Of a stretch of 5,184 nucleotides of DNA, positions 1-5,184 are shown in pieces. The notes under the pieces are model-generated. The model made no database searches. It was not told where the DNA came from and saw only the letters and a program-made list of their open reading frames with translations. Both the position numbers and the translations under genes were made by a program. Position 1 is the stretch's first letter. Each line of letters starts with the position of its first letter. Origin of the DNA: Thermotogaceae bacterium (GTDB taxonomy: Bacteria; Thermotogota; Thermotogae; Thermotogales; Thermotogaceae); contig JALVXE010000165.1 of NCBI GenBank assembly GCA_027038385.1, positions 1 through 5,184 of the forward strand, given 5' to 3'.

Positions 1-454
1 AAATCTCGAGCAGAAAGTCGAGATAATAAAGAACGCCGTCGATCTAGCCCACAGGTTGGGATATGAAAACCCCAAGGTAGCTCTCATAGCCGCGGTCGAA
101 GTTGTGAACCCGGACATGCCTGAGACGATGGAAGCGGCGATAATATCCAAGATGGCGGATAGAGGACAGATAAAAGGAGCCACGATAGACGGACCTTTTG
201 GAATAGACAACGCCGTGAGCGAATTTGCAGCTAAGGTGAAAGGCGTCGAAGGAGAGGTTGCGGGAAATGCCGATATACTCGTAGTTCCAGATATACACTC
301 CGGTAATTTTTTGGGAAAATCCTTTGTTTACTTTGGAGGTGGAACCATAGCTGGCCTCGTTGTCGGCGCGAAAGCCCCCATAGTGATAGTATCGAGAGCC
401 GATACGATGAGGTCGAAACTCTTGTCTTTGGCGCTATCCATGGCTGTTTATTAA
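1..454 (+). CDS. ptb: Phosphate butyryltransferase, C-terminal half (5' end outside window)
   Basis: Predicted to interconvert butyryl-CoA (or a related branched or short acyl-CoA) plus phosphate with acyl-phosphate plus CoA in the cytosol; butyrate kinase would then make ATP from the acyl-phosphate. The frame is open from base 2 to a TAA at 452-454, giving 151 residues, about half of the usual roughly 300, so the N-terminal half lies upstream. Family signatures seen are GPFGIDNAVSEFAA (from base 191), GEVAGNADILVVPDIHSGN (ending near base 307), GLVVGAKAPIV (near 353-385) and SRADT (from 392). These match the phosphotransacetylase/Ptb fold; the GP-x-x-x-DNA-(V/I)-S and VPDI-x-x-GN blocks point to Ptb rather than housekeeping Pta. 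An internal TTG at 56 is not the true start, because the family-like sequence continues upstream without a break. Acyl specificity cannot be read from this fragment. No kinase gene is visible in the window. Confidence 0.85.
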   Translation, partial: NLEQKVEIIKNAVDLAHRLGYENPKVALIAAVEVVNPDMPETMEAAIISKMADRGQIKGATIDGPFGIDNAVSEFAAKVKGVEGEVAGNADILVVPDIHSGNFLGKSFVYFGGGTIAGLVVGAKAPIVIVSRADTMRSKLLSLALSMAVY

Positions 455-460
455 AGGAGG
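453..460 (+). promoter_or_regulatory. Ribosome binding site of psuG
   Basis: The sequence AAAGGAGG is a near-perfect Shine-Dalgarno element overlapping the ptb stop codon. It sits 9 nt before the TTG at 470, and this supports the non-ATG start. Confidence 0.85.
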
Positions 461-469
461 CGATCTGTT

Positions 470-1339
470 TTGATAGTTAGAGTTGATACGAAGAAGGCTG
501 TTGCTCTTGAGACAACTGTTGTTGCCCATGGGCTCCCAAAACCTGTCGGAGTGGAGACCGCTGTTGAGATGGAAAGAATAGTCAAGAATGCGGGAGCTCA
601 ACCTGCTACTATAGGTATACTGGATGGAGAGATAATCGTTGGTATGACAGAAGACGAATTGAAAAGGCTTGTCGACGAGGGAAGCGTCAAAGTCGGTGCT
701 AGGGAGATTCCGTTCGTTCTTGCGAAAAAACTCAACGCCGACACAACGGTGAGTGCCACGATGAGGATATCCAAAATGGTTGGGATAAGGGTCTTCGTAA
801 CCGGTGGTATAGGAGGGGTTCATCAAGGAGAATATGATGTATCTCAAGATCTGGTTGAGCTCTCTAGAGACAGAGTGATCGTCGTATCGGCCGGTGCGAA
901 GTCGATACTGGATTTGAAAACGACTGTGGAGGTTCTCGAGACCTTGGAAGTCATAGTCGTTGGGTACAGGACAGACGAATTTCCGGCGTTCTACAGCTCG
1001 ACAAGCGGAATAAGACTCAATATGAGGGTGGACTCCGTTGAAGAGATTGTTCAGATTTACAGATGGATGGAGAAGACGGATTTCGAAGGCGCGATGCTAG
1101 TGGCTAACCCCATACCGAAAGAGAGTGAAGTGCCGTATGAGGAGGTTCAAGAATGGATAGACGCGGCGGAAATGGAGGCAAGTAGAAGAGGAATCACTGG
1201 AAAAGAGGTTACTCCGTTTCTTCTATCCAAAATAGCTGAGATGAGCGAAGGAAGGACTCTCAAAGCGAACATAGAGCTCCTCAAGAACAACGCCGCCCTT
1301 GGAGCGAAGATAGCGGTTGCCTTGGAGGAAAACGGATGA
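470..1339 (+). CDS. psuG: Pseudouridine-5'-phosphate glycosidase
   Basis: Cleaves the C-C glycosidic bond of pseudouridine-5'-phosphate to uracil and ribose-5-phosphate (the reverse direction is chemically favoured), a step in salvage of RNA-derived pseudouridine; cytosolic. The 289-residue length fits the family (YeiN of E. coli, TM1464 of T. maritima, older name IndA-like). Residues equivalent to the catalytic set of E. coli PsuG are present: E14 (in ALETTVVAHGLP), K74 (KVGARE), D127 (DVSQDL), the Schiff-base lysine K144 (SAGAKSILD) and N267 (LKANIELLKNN). Other signatures are TTVSATM (92-98), VTGGIGGVHQGE (110-121), EFPAFYSSTSG (170-180), NPIP, and ITGKEVTPFLLSKI. The TTG start is chosen because a strong ribosome binding site precedes it and the protein begins as homologues do. 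It follows ptb by 15 nt and its stop overlaps the next start. No pseudouridine kinase (psuK) is adjacent within the window. Confidence 0.95.
   Translation: MIVRVDTKKAVALETTVVAHGLPKPVGVETAVEMERIVKNAGAQPATIGILDGEIIVGMTEDELKRLVDEGSVKVGAREIPFVLAKKLNADTTVSATMRISKMVGIRVFVTGGIGGVHQGEYDVSQDLVELSRDRVIVVSAGAKSILDLKTTVEVLETLEVIVVGYRTDEFPAFYSSTSGIRLNMRVDSVEEIVQIYRWMEKTDFEGAMLVANPIPKESEVPYEEVQEWIDAAEMEASRRGITGKEVTPFLLSKIAEMSEGRTLKANIELLKNNAALGAKIAVALEENG
1324..1328 (+). promoter_or_regulatory. Ribosome binding site of the PurH-like gene, inside psuG
   Basis: GGAGG lies within the last codons of psuG, 7 nt before the ATG at 1336. It supports that start and translational coupling through the ATGA overlap. 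Confidence 0.8.
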
Positions 1340-2385
1340 GAGCGTTTGTAAGCGTCAGCGATAGTAGAAACATTGAAAGGTTTCTTGATTGGATGAGAAG
1401 GAAAAAAATAGAGGTGAGCGAAGAGCTTTGTGATGAGAATTACGATATAGTTGTCATAAACTTGCCATCCGACTTACCACGAGCAGAAAAGAGGCTCGTA
1501 GAAAGTGAAAAGCTCGAAGAAGCCTTTCTTTTGTCTAAAGCCGCCGTGCACTATGAAGATATGCTTCCGGTCTGTGATCCTGAGGACTACGAGCTCGTTG
1601 AAGAGCTATTTGAAAAGGCAGGTGACGTGCCAAAGAGCGTCAGGAGATTTCTCTCGACAAAGGCTCTTCTGCACTCTCTCGAGTACATGTCCAGGATACA
1701 CACAAGGCTCTCCGAGCTCTTCGGAATGTCAAATTACCTTCACAGGTTTTGGAGAGTCGAGAAGATCATTCTGGAGAAAAGCTACGTTGAGGAATACCTG
1801 TCCGATCTATCTGGAAGGGTCTTCATAGGAAAGGAGAATCCATTCACTCCCCTTTATGTATTCGCTGTGAATCAAATTCCCGAGGAAGCAGTCATAACTT
1901 TCAATAGGGCGGTTCCAATTTATGCGTCGCTGAAGTTTGAAGACGATGTACGTGGAGAAGTCGTGGTTTACAACGGACATGTTGAAAAATCGATAGATGG
2001 GAAACTCGTCGTATCGAGGGGTGGAGAATCCGACGTGATCGTAAAGGGAACAGACATGTCAATATTCTTAGACAGCGGCGGTGTTGGGTACAAACTGGAA
2101 GTCGAGAGCACAGACATATCGGATATAGAAAAATTATCTCTGATCTTTTCAGCGCTCTCACCTGGATACACGGCTGCTGTATTCGACGAGACGAGGCTCA
2201 TAGATAGAGTTGGTGGAATGGAGAAGATATCCGAGATAACGAATATGAGTGAAGGGAAAGTCCTATCCGTCAACTTCCCTCTCGAACGTGTGGACTGCTC
2301 TAAGTACGAAGTGATAATAGCGCCGGAAGCTTCAAAGAAGGTGAAGGACGTTTGTGGGCCAAAGATAATCTTGAGAAAGTTCTGA
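1336..2385 (+). CDS. Divergent, shortened PurH-like protein, probably without PurH activity
   Basis: No standard annotation is obvious, but the 349 residues appear to follow the order of PurH (AICAR transformylase/IMP cyclohydrolase, usually about 450-530 residues). Residues 2-27 (FVSVSDSRNIERFL) match the N-terminal RALISVSDKT strand and helix. Residues 37-44 (DIVVINLP) match DLVVVNLYPF; 60-95 (AFLLSKAAVHYEDMLPVCD, then PEDY) match the MLRAAAKN...VVDPADY stretch; 98-128 match the RR-x-LA-x-KAF-x-HTA-x-YD helix. GKENPF (165-170) matches RYGENPH, VITFNRAVPIYASL matches ELSYNNLLDADAAL, and 306-329 (GKVLSVNFPLERVDCSKYE, then VIIAP) match the C-terminal SDAFFPFPD...VVAP block. Missing are the STGGT and VKTLHP region of the cyclohydrolase, about 100 residues after the transformylase centre, and the catalytic KH-x-NPCG (here VYNGHVE, 211-217) and KSNA (here SPGYTA, 275-280). 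It is therefore likely a pseudoenzyme; its role is unknown. The homology is from memory alignment and needs a profile search. It overlaps psuG by 4 nt and the next gene by 34 nt. Confidence 0.65.
   Translation: MRAFVSVSDSRNIERFLDWMRRKKIEVSEELCDENYDIVVINLPSDLPRAEKRLVESEKLEEAFLLSKAAVHYEDMLPVCDPEDYELVEELFEKAGDVPKSVRRFLSTKALLHSLEYMSRIHTRLSELFGMSNYLHRFWRVEKIILEKSYVEEYLSDLSGRVFIGKENPFTPLYVFAVNQIPEEAVITFNRAVPIYASLKFEDDVRGEVVVYNGHVEKSIDGKLVVSRGGESDVIVKGTDMSIFLDSGGVGYKLEVESTDISDIEKLSLIFSALSPGYTAAVFDETRLIDRVGGMEKISEITNMSEGKVLSVNFPLERVDCSKYEVIIAPEASKKVKDVCGPKIILRKF
2339..2344 (+). promoter_or_regulatory. Ribosome binding site of comF, inside the PurH-like gene
   Basis: AGGTGA lies 7 nt before the TTG at 2352, inside the 3' end of the preceding gene. 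It is the main support for a start that creates a 34-nt overlap. Confidence 0.6.
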
Positions 2386-2981
2386 GTTTCTTCTTTCCGA
2401 ACGAATGTGCGGTGTGCGATGAGAGCATATCTCCTTTATCGCTCATATGTGAGAAATGCGAAAACGAGATATTCTCTTCCGGGCCGTATGTCAAGCCAGG
2501 GAAGTTGGGTTGTTGTGACGTGTACTACTTTTCCCTATACGATGGTAATCTCAGAGAGCTTATACTCTCTTACAAAAGTGGAAGATGGAGGCTCCACAAG
2601 ATCTTATCCGAACTCTTTTTAAAACTCTTTGAATACTACCCTCCACACCCAGTTTTAACCTATATCCCCGCAACTCCTTCTTCACTAGAAGATAGGGGAT
2701 TCGATCACATGGAAATGATCGCAAAAAATCTATCCAAGAGATACGGATTCGTCCTTAAAAGGGCTCTGATACCTTTGAAAGATGAACGACAATATGGAAA
2801 GAGCGCGAAAGACAGGAAGTCGCTGAGCGACAAATACCATTCAAACTGTACATCAAAAGAGGTTACCTTGATAGATGACGTGTACACAACCGGTGCTACC
2901 ATAAGGAATGCCGTCTCCGCTTTGAAAATGTCTGGAGTTGAAGACGTAAAGGTTTATATATTGGCAAAGGCGAAGGGGTGA
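2352..2981 (+). CDS. comF: ComF-family phosphoribosyltransferase-like protein with zinc knuckle
   Basis: Member of the ComF/GntX group: an N-terminal zinc knuckle joined to a type I phosphoribosyltransferase fold. Competence ComF proteins assist uptake of single-stranded DNA, but many members occur outside competence systems and their reaction is unknown. In 209 residues I see the start typical of the family (VLSFFFPNECAVC), cysteine pairs C19/C22 and C33/C36, the RGFDH block at 115-119 (usually RGFNQ), a Q147...R155 segment matching the Q-x-x-L...R region, and the PRPP-binding loop LIDDVYTTGATI at 173-184. There is no signal peptide or membrane helix, so it is cytosolic. The TTG start is the only in-frame one that keeps the hydrophobic helix before the first cysteines; an AGGTGA precedes it. 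It overlaps the PurH-like gene by 34 nt and lies 4 nt before the HD gene. No competence gene is in view, so a role in nucleotide or ribose-phosphate metabolism is as plausible as DNA uptake. Confidence 0.88.
   Translation: MWAKDNLEKVLSFFFPNECAVCDESISPLSLICEKCENEIFSSGPYVKPGKLGCCDVYYFSLYDGNLRELILSYKSGRWRLHKILSELFLKLFEYYPPHPVLTYIPATPSSLEDRGFDHMEMIAKNLSKRYGFVLKRALIPLKDERQYGKSAKDRKSLSDKYHSNCTSKEVTLIDDVYTTGATIRNAVSALKMSGVEDVKVYILAKAKG
2974..2981 (+). promoter_or_regulatory. Ribosome binding site of the HD/HD-GYP gene
   Basis: AGGGGTGA overlaps the comF stop and lies 4 nt before the ATG at 2986. The spacing is short but the match to the anti-Shine-Dalgarno sequence is good. Confidence 0.55.
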
Positions 2982-2985
2982 TGAA

Positions 2986-4266
2986 ATGGTTGGTCAGGAG
3001 TCGAACACCCCTGTGTTGAGGTTCATGGTAGACGTGATGGGATACATTCCAGGAATAGGAGAGCATTCTCTGACGGTTTCAATACTGTCGTACTTCATAT
3101 CCTATGAGTTCTTCGATGACGAATCAAGGGCCCTTTACGGCGGGATAGCCGGTGCTCTCCATGACGTGGGATACTTGGTTCCAAAAGTCTCTCAGATGAG
3201 TAAAGAGATAGACGTCCTGTACGATGAGAACATGATAAAGAAGCTCAGTGACCTCCACACCACTATCGGTGGGTTCATACTTTCGAATTTCCTTGGGCTG
3301 TACGAGTACTCTGACGTAGCGTTCTATCACCATCTTCCGGCTGACCAGCTTGACATAATGAATCCAAATCACATATTCGCAAATATCGTATCAGCGGCTG
3401 ATCTTCTATCTGTGAGGTTTGAAAAGTTTGGCTCGGATATACCGAAGAACTTTGCAAAAGGAGTACTGGAGGAAAACAAAGATCAGTTCTTTCCAGAAGT
3501 TTTTAACGCGGCGTTGAAAGTTGTTGATAGGGACTACACATGGTGGTCGATAGAAGATCCTACGGATTTCTACATGAGGAACCTTTCCATGAGGATAGGA
3601 AAATCCGAGATCATCGATGAAAGCATCTTAATGGAGCTCGGATACTTCATGGCGTACATAGTCGATTCAAAGAGTCCGTTCACCAGAAAACATTCGGAGA
3701 GAATAGCTGACATATCGAAAGAAATAGGAAGAGAGATGGGGCTCAGTTCCAAAGATCAGATGTATCTGTACATAGCAGGACTTTTTCACGATTCCGGAAA
3801 ACTTGCGATAGAGACCAGCATACTGGAAAAACCTGGAATACTTACAAAAAAGGAATATGGTCACATGAGAAAACACGTCTTTTACACCATAAAGTTTCTG
3901 GAACACTTTTCAATGGAAGAGAACGACTGGACGAAGTGGGCTTCACAGCACCACGAAAGAATTGATGGAAGTGGATATCCACTTCGACTCAAAGGTGAAG
4001 AAATTTCCCTGCAATCAAGAATACTTCAGGTAGCGGACGTCTTCGTAGCGTTGACAGAAGACAGACCATACAGATCACCTATGAGTTTTGAAGAAACTCT
4101 GAAATTTCTATTGGAAGAGGTGAAGAAAGGCAAAATGGATGCTGAAGTTCTGAAATCCCTGGAAAGGCTCGTGAAAAACGGATATACTTTTCCAAGTAAA
4201 ACGCCAATAAGTGAAATGATCGAAACTGTGGATTTCCTCATAAAATACTATGGGGGGATTTCGTGA
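2986..4266 (+). CDS. Tandem HD / HD-GYP domain phosphodiesterase, probably acting on cyclic-di-GMP
   Basis: A 426-residue soluble protein with two HD modules. The C-terminal module (about 215-370) is a canonical HD-GYP domain: H236 (RKHSERIA), H268-D269 with K272 (FHDSGKL), KPG at 282-284, H297 (MRKHVF), H322-H323-E324, DGSGYP at 327-332, D351 (VADVF) and RPYR at 360-363. HD-GYP enzymes with this set usually hydrolyse cyclic-di-GMP at a bi- or tri-metal centre. The N-terminal module (about 15-150) repeats the metal-ligand pattern (H27, H59-D60, H91, H115-H116, D139) but has HDVGY instead of HD-x-GK and HHLPAD instead of HHE-x-x-DGSGYP, so it is probably regulatory or uses another substrate. 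No receiver, PAS or GAF domain and no membrane segment is seen. Residues 371-426 form a C-terminal tail. It starts 4 nt after comF, and its TGA overlaps the GTG of the K+ gate gene, suggesting coupled translation. Confidence 0.88.
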   Translation: MVGQESNTPVLRFMVDVMGYIPGIGEHSLTVSILSYFISYEFFDDESRALYGGIAGALHDVGYLVPKVSQMSKEIDVLYDENMIKKLSDLHTTIGGFILSNFLGLYEYSDVAFYHHLPADQLDIMNPNHIFANIVSAADLLSVRFEKFGSDIPKNFAKGVLEENKDQFFPEVFNAALKVVDRDYTWWSIEDPTDFYMRNLSMRIGKSEIIDESILMELGYFMAYIVDSKSPFTRKHSERIADISKEIGREMGLSSKDQMYLYIAGLFHDSGKLAIETSILEKPGILTKKEYGHMRKHVFYTIKFLEHFSMEENDWTKWASQHHERIDGSGYPLRLKGEEISLQSRILQVADVFVALTEDRPYRSPMSFEETLKFLLEEVKKGKMDAEVLKSLERLVKNGYTFPSKTPISEMIETVDFLIKYYGGIS

Positions 4267-4925
4267 AGGTAATAATAGTCGGAGGGGAGAAGAATTCGTA
4301 CTACTTGGCAAGGTCGATAATAGAGAAAGGTTACAGAGTTGTCGTGATAAACAAAGACGAGAAGTTTTGCAAAGAGATGGCGAAGAAACTCAAAGCGCTT
4401 GTCATAAACGGAGATGGAAGTAAAAAGAACGTCTTAGAACAAGCGGAACCGATGAGCGATGATATCGTGGTGGTGCTGACTCCAAGAGATCATGACAATC
4501 TGATGATATCCCAGATAGCCAAGAGGATATTCGGAATAGACAGGGTGGTCTCCCTCGTTAACGATCCCGAGAACGTCGAGATGTTCAAGAACCTAGGGAT
4601 AGGAACCGTGGTGAACCTGACATCCTTGATAAATCAAACACTGGAAACCCTGATGTTTGCCGAGGAGATAGAGCAGCACATTCCTATAGAGGAAGAAAAA
4701 CTCGTCTTCTTAAAGTTCGAGATTCCATACAACTCGCCTGTGAAGGGAAAAGCTCTGAAAGACATAGACCTCCCTCCCGAGAGTATCATAGCCGCGATAG
4801 TCAGAGAGAAAGATGTGATAATTCCGAGAGGAGATACAGTGATAAATCCTGGGGATAGAGTGTTTGTGCTTTGCCTTCCAAGCGTCCAGACGAGGGTTTC
4901 CGAGATCCTCTTGGGGGTGGAGTGA
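4263..4925 (+). CDS. trkA: RCK-domain potassium uptake regulatory subunit (TrkA/KtrA family, TM1088B-like)
   Basis: A cytosolic gating-ring subunit that binds nucleotide and controls a TrkH/KtrB-type K+ channel. The 220 residues hold an RCK_N Rossmann domain (1 to about 135) and an RCK_C domain (about 140-220; SPVKGKALKDIDLP and PRGDTVINPGDRVFVL are typical). Seen in RCK_N: MKVIIVGGEKNSYYLARS, the GDGS block (50-53), VVVLTPRDHDNLMISQIAKR and RVVSLVNDPEN. The glycine loop is reduced to G7-G8-E-K-N-S rather than GxGxxG, and the usual acidic residue at the end of the second strand appears as N30 (INKD). As I remember it, T. maritima TM1088B has the same loop style (IGGETTAYYLA) and forms a mixed octamer with a second RCK protein, TM1088A. 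The GTG start overlaps the HD-GYP stop (GTGA), preceded by a weak GGGGGGAT at 4252-4259. The channel gene follows with no gap. Confidence 0.93.
   Translation: MKVIIVGGEKNSYYLARSIIEKGYRVVVINKDEKFCKEMAKKLKALVINGDGSKKNVLEQAEPMSDDIVVVLTPRDHDNLMISQIAKRIFGIDRVVSLVNDPENVEMFKNLGIGTVVNLTSLINQTLETLMFAEEIEQHIPIEEEKLVFLKFEIPYNSPVKGKALKDIDLPPESIIAAIVREKDVIIPRGDTVINPGDRVFVLCLPSVQTRVSEILLGVE
4913..4922 (+). promoter_or_regulatory. Possible ribosome binding site of trkH, inside trkA
   Basis: A purine-rich GGGGGTGGAG lies just before the TGA of trkA and 3 nt before the TTG at 4926; its inner GGGGTG (4914-4919) is 6 nt from that start. It is an imperfect match but the only candidate supporting the TTG. Confidence 0.4.
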
Positions 4926-5184
4926 TTGGGAGACTATCTCAGTACCCTCAAATTCAGATATAAAGTGGTTCTGTGGAATCTCGGAATGCTCTTTCAGTGG
5001 TTCTCACTGCTCGTTTTATTTCCGCTGGTGTTTCTCTTTTTCTATCCGTCTGAAGCTCCAAGTAGCATTCCTTTTATAGAATCCGCGATCATATCGGTCA
5101 TAATAGGAACATCCCTCAAATGGATTTCTGGTCTCAAGAAAGAAGAAGCTTCCACTGTCCTTATACAAGAGGGTGCAGTAATAG
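4926..5184 (+). CDS. trkH: TrkH/KtrB-type potassium transporter membrane subunit, N-terminal part (3' end outside window)
   Basis: The frame from the TTG at 4926 stays open to the window edge (86 codons). It encodes a short basic cytosolic start (GDYLSTLKFRYK), a strongly hydrophobic segment at about residues 14-40 (VVLWNLGMLFQWFSLLVLFP followed by LVFLFFY), a P-S-E turn, and a second helix at about 50-68 (FIESAIISVIIGTSLKWISG), then a charged loop ending in TVLIQEGAVI. This is the usual TrkH beginning: helix one with an L-x-P end, a SALL...G helix, then the REGF-like motif, here QEGA. The K+ selectivity loops would lie downstream. It directly follows the RCK gene, the normal partner. The start could instead be GTG 4965 or ATG 4986, but these would cut into the first helix. 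Confidence 0.8.
   Translation, partial: MGDYLSTLKFRYKVVLWNLGMLFQWFSLLVLFPLVFLFFYPSEAPSSIPFIESAIISVIIGTSLKWISGLKKEEASTVLIQEGAVI

Noticed and set aside
3..24. Perfect 7-bp inverted repeat ATCTCGA / TCGAGAT with an 8-nt loop near the left edge
   Set aside because: It lies inside the ptb coding frame (encoding N-L-E-Q-K-V-E-I), has no U-run, and is short enough to be chance; not called a terminator or operator.
455..469. Possible promoter or terminator between ptb and psuG
   Set aside because: Only 15 nt separate the genes and they are filled by the ribosome binding site; no room for a hairpin or promoter boxes.
434..847. 137-codon minus-strand open frame opposite ptb/psuG
   Set aside because: Antisense shadow of psuG; no recognisable domain, and the plus-strand gene is certain.
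1505..1828. 107-codon plus-strand open frame inside the PurH-like gene
   Set aside because: Out-of-frame shadow; the main frame has family-like sequence throughout and good junctions.
1901..2273. Two minus-strand open frames (86 and 101 codons) opposite the PurH-like gene
   Set aside because: Low-complexity antisense translations, mutually overlapping, with no domain and no convincing reason for a gene there.
1336..2385. Possibility that the PurH-like gene is a decaying pseudogene
   Set aside because: No internal stop or frameshift in 349 codons, a good ribosome binding site and overlaps on both sides argue for a maintained gene.
4864..5079. 71-codon plus-strand open frame across the trkA/trkH junction
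   Set aside because: Another frame (4926 onward) encodes clear TrkH membrane helices and stays open to the edge, so this one is a shadow.

Overview
This 5184-bp window looks like a piece of a bacterial chromosome carrying one compact, entirely plus-strand gene run. The best taxonomic guess is Thermotogota (Thermotogales-like). The pseudouridine-5'-phosphate glycosidase resembles the Thermotoga maritima protein TM1464. The potassium-gating protein closely resembles T. maritima TM1088B, including its odd N-terminal nucleotide-binding loop. Starts are often TTG or GTG, arginine is mostly AGA/AGG, and genes overlap heavily. This assignment is made from remembered family sequences, not from a search.

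Layout, left to right: (1) the 3' half of a phosphate butyryltransferase (ptb), open at the left edge; (2) psuG, complete, with its four known catalytic residues; (3) a 349-residue protein that I read as a shrunken, active-site-stripped relative of the purine enzyme PurH, the most unusual gene here; (4) a ComF-type phosphoribosyltransferase-like protein with a four-cysteine zinc knuckle; (5) a cytosolic protein with two tandem HD modules, the second a canonical HD-GYP (cyclic-di-GMP phosphodiesterase type) and the first a degenerate copy; (6) a TrkA/KtrA-type RCK potassium-gating subunit; (7) the first 86 codons of a TrkH/KtrB-type membrane subunit, open at the right edge.

Junctions are 15 nt, a 4-nt overlap, a 34-nt overlap, 4 nt, a 4-nt overlap and 0 nt. 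There is no room for an internal terminator, and most starts have a Shine-Dalgarno sequence inside the preceding gene. The whole window is probably one transcription unit with translational coupling; its promoter and terminator lie outside. No intergenic stretch exceeds 15 bp, and I see no tRNA, rRNA, CRISPR array, mobile element or riboswitch.

Functionally the run has two themes. Ptb (acyl-phosphate energy metabolism), PsuG (uracil plus ribose-5-phosphate from pseudouridine-5'-phosphate), the PurH relative and ComF (a predicted PRPP-type fold) all touch phosphorylated metabolites or nucleotide/ribose-phosphate chemistry. The HD/HD-GYP protein directly precedes a K+ uptake gate and channel, and its stop overlaps the start of the gate gene. 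This suggests, but does not prove, a link between cyclic-nucleotide turnover and potassium uptake.
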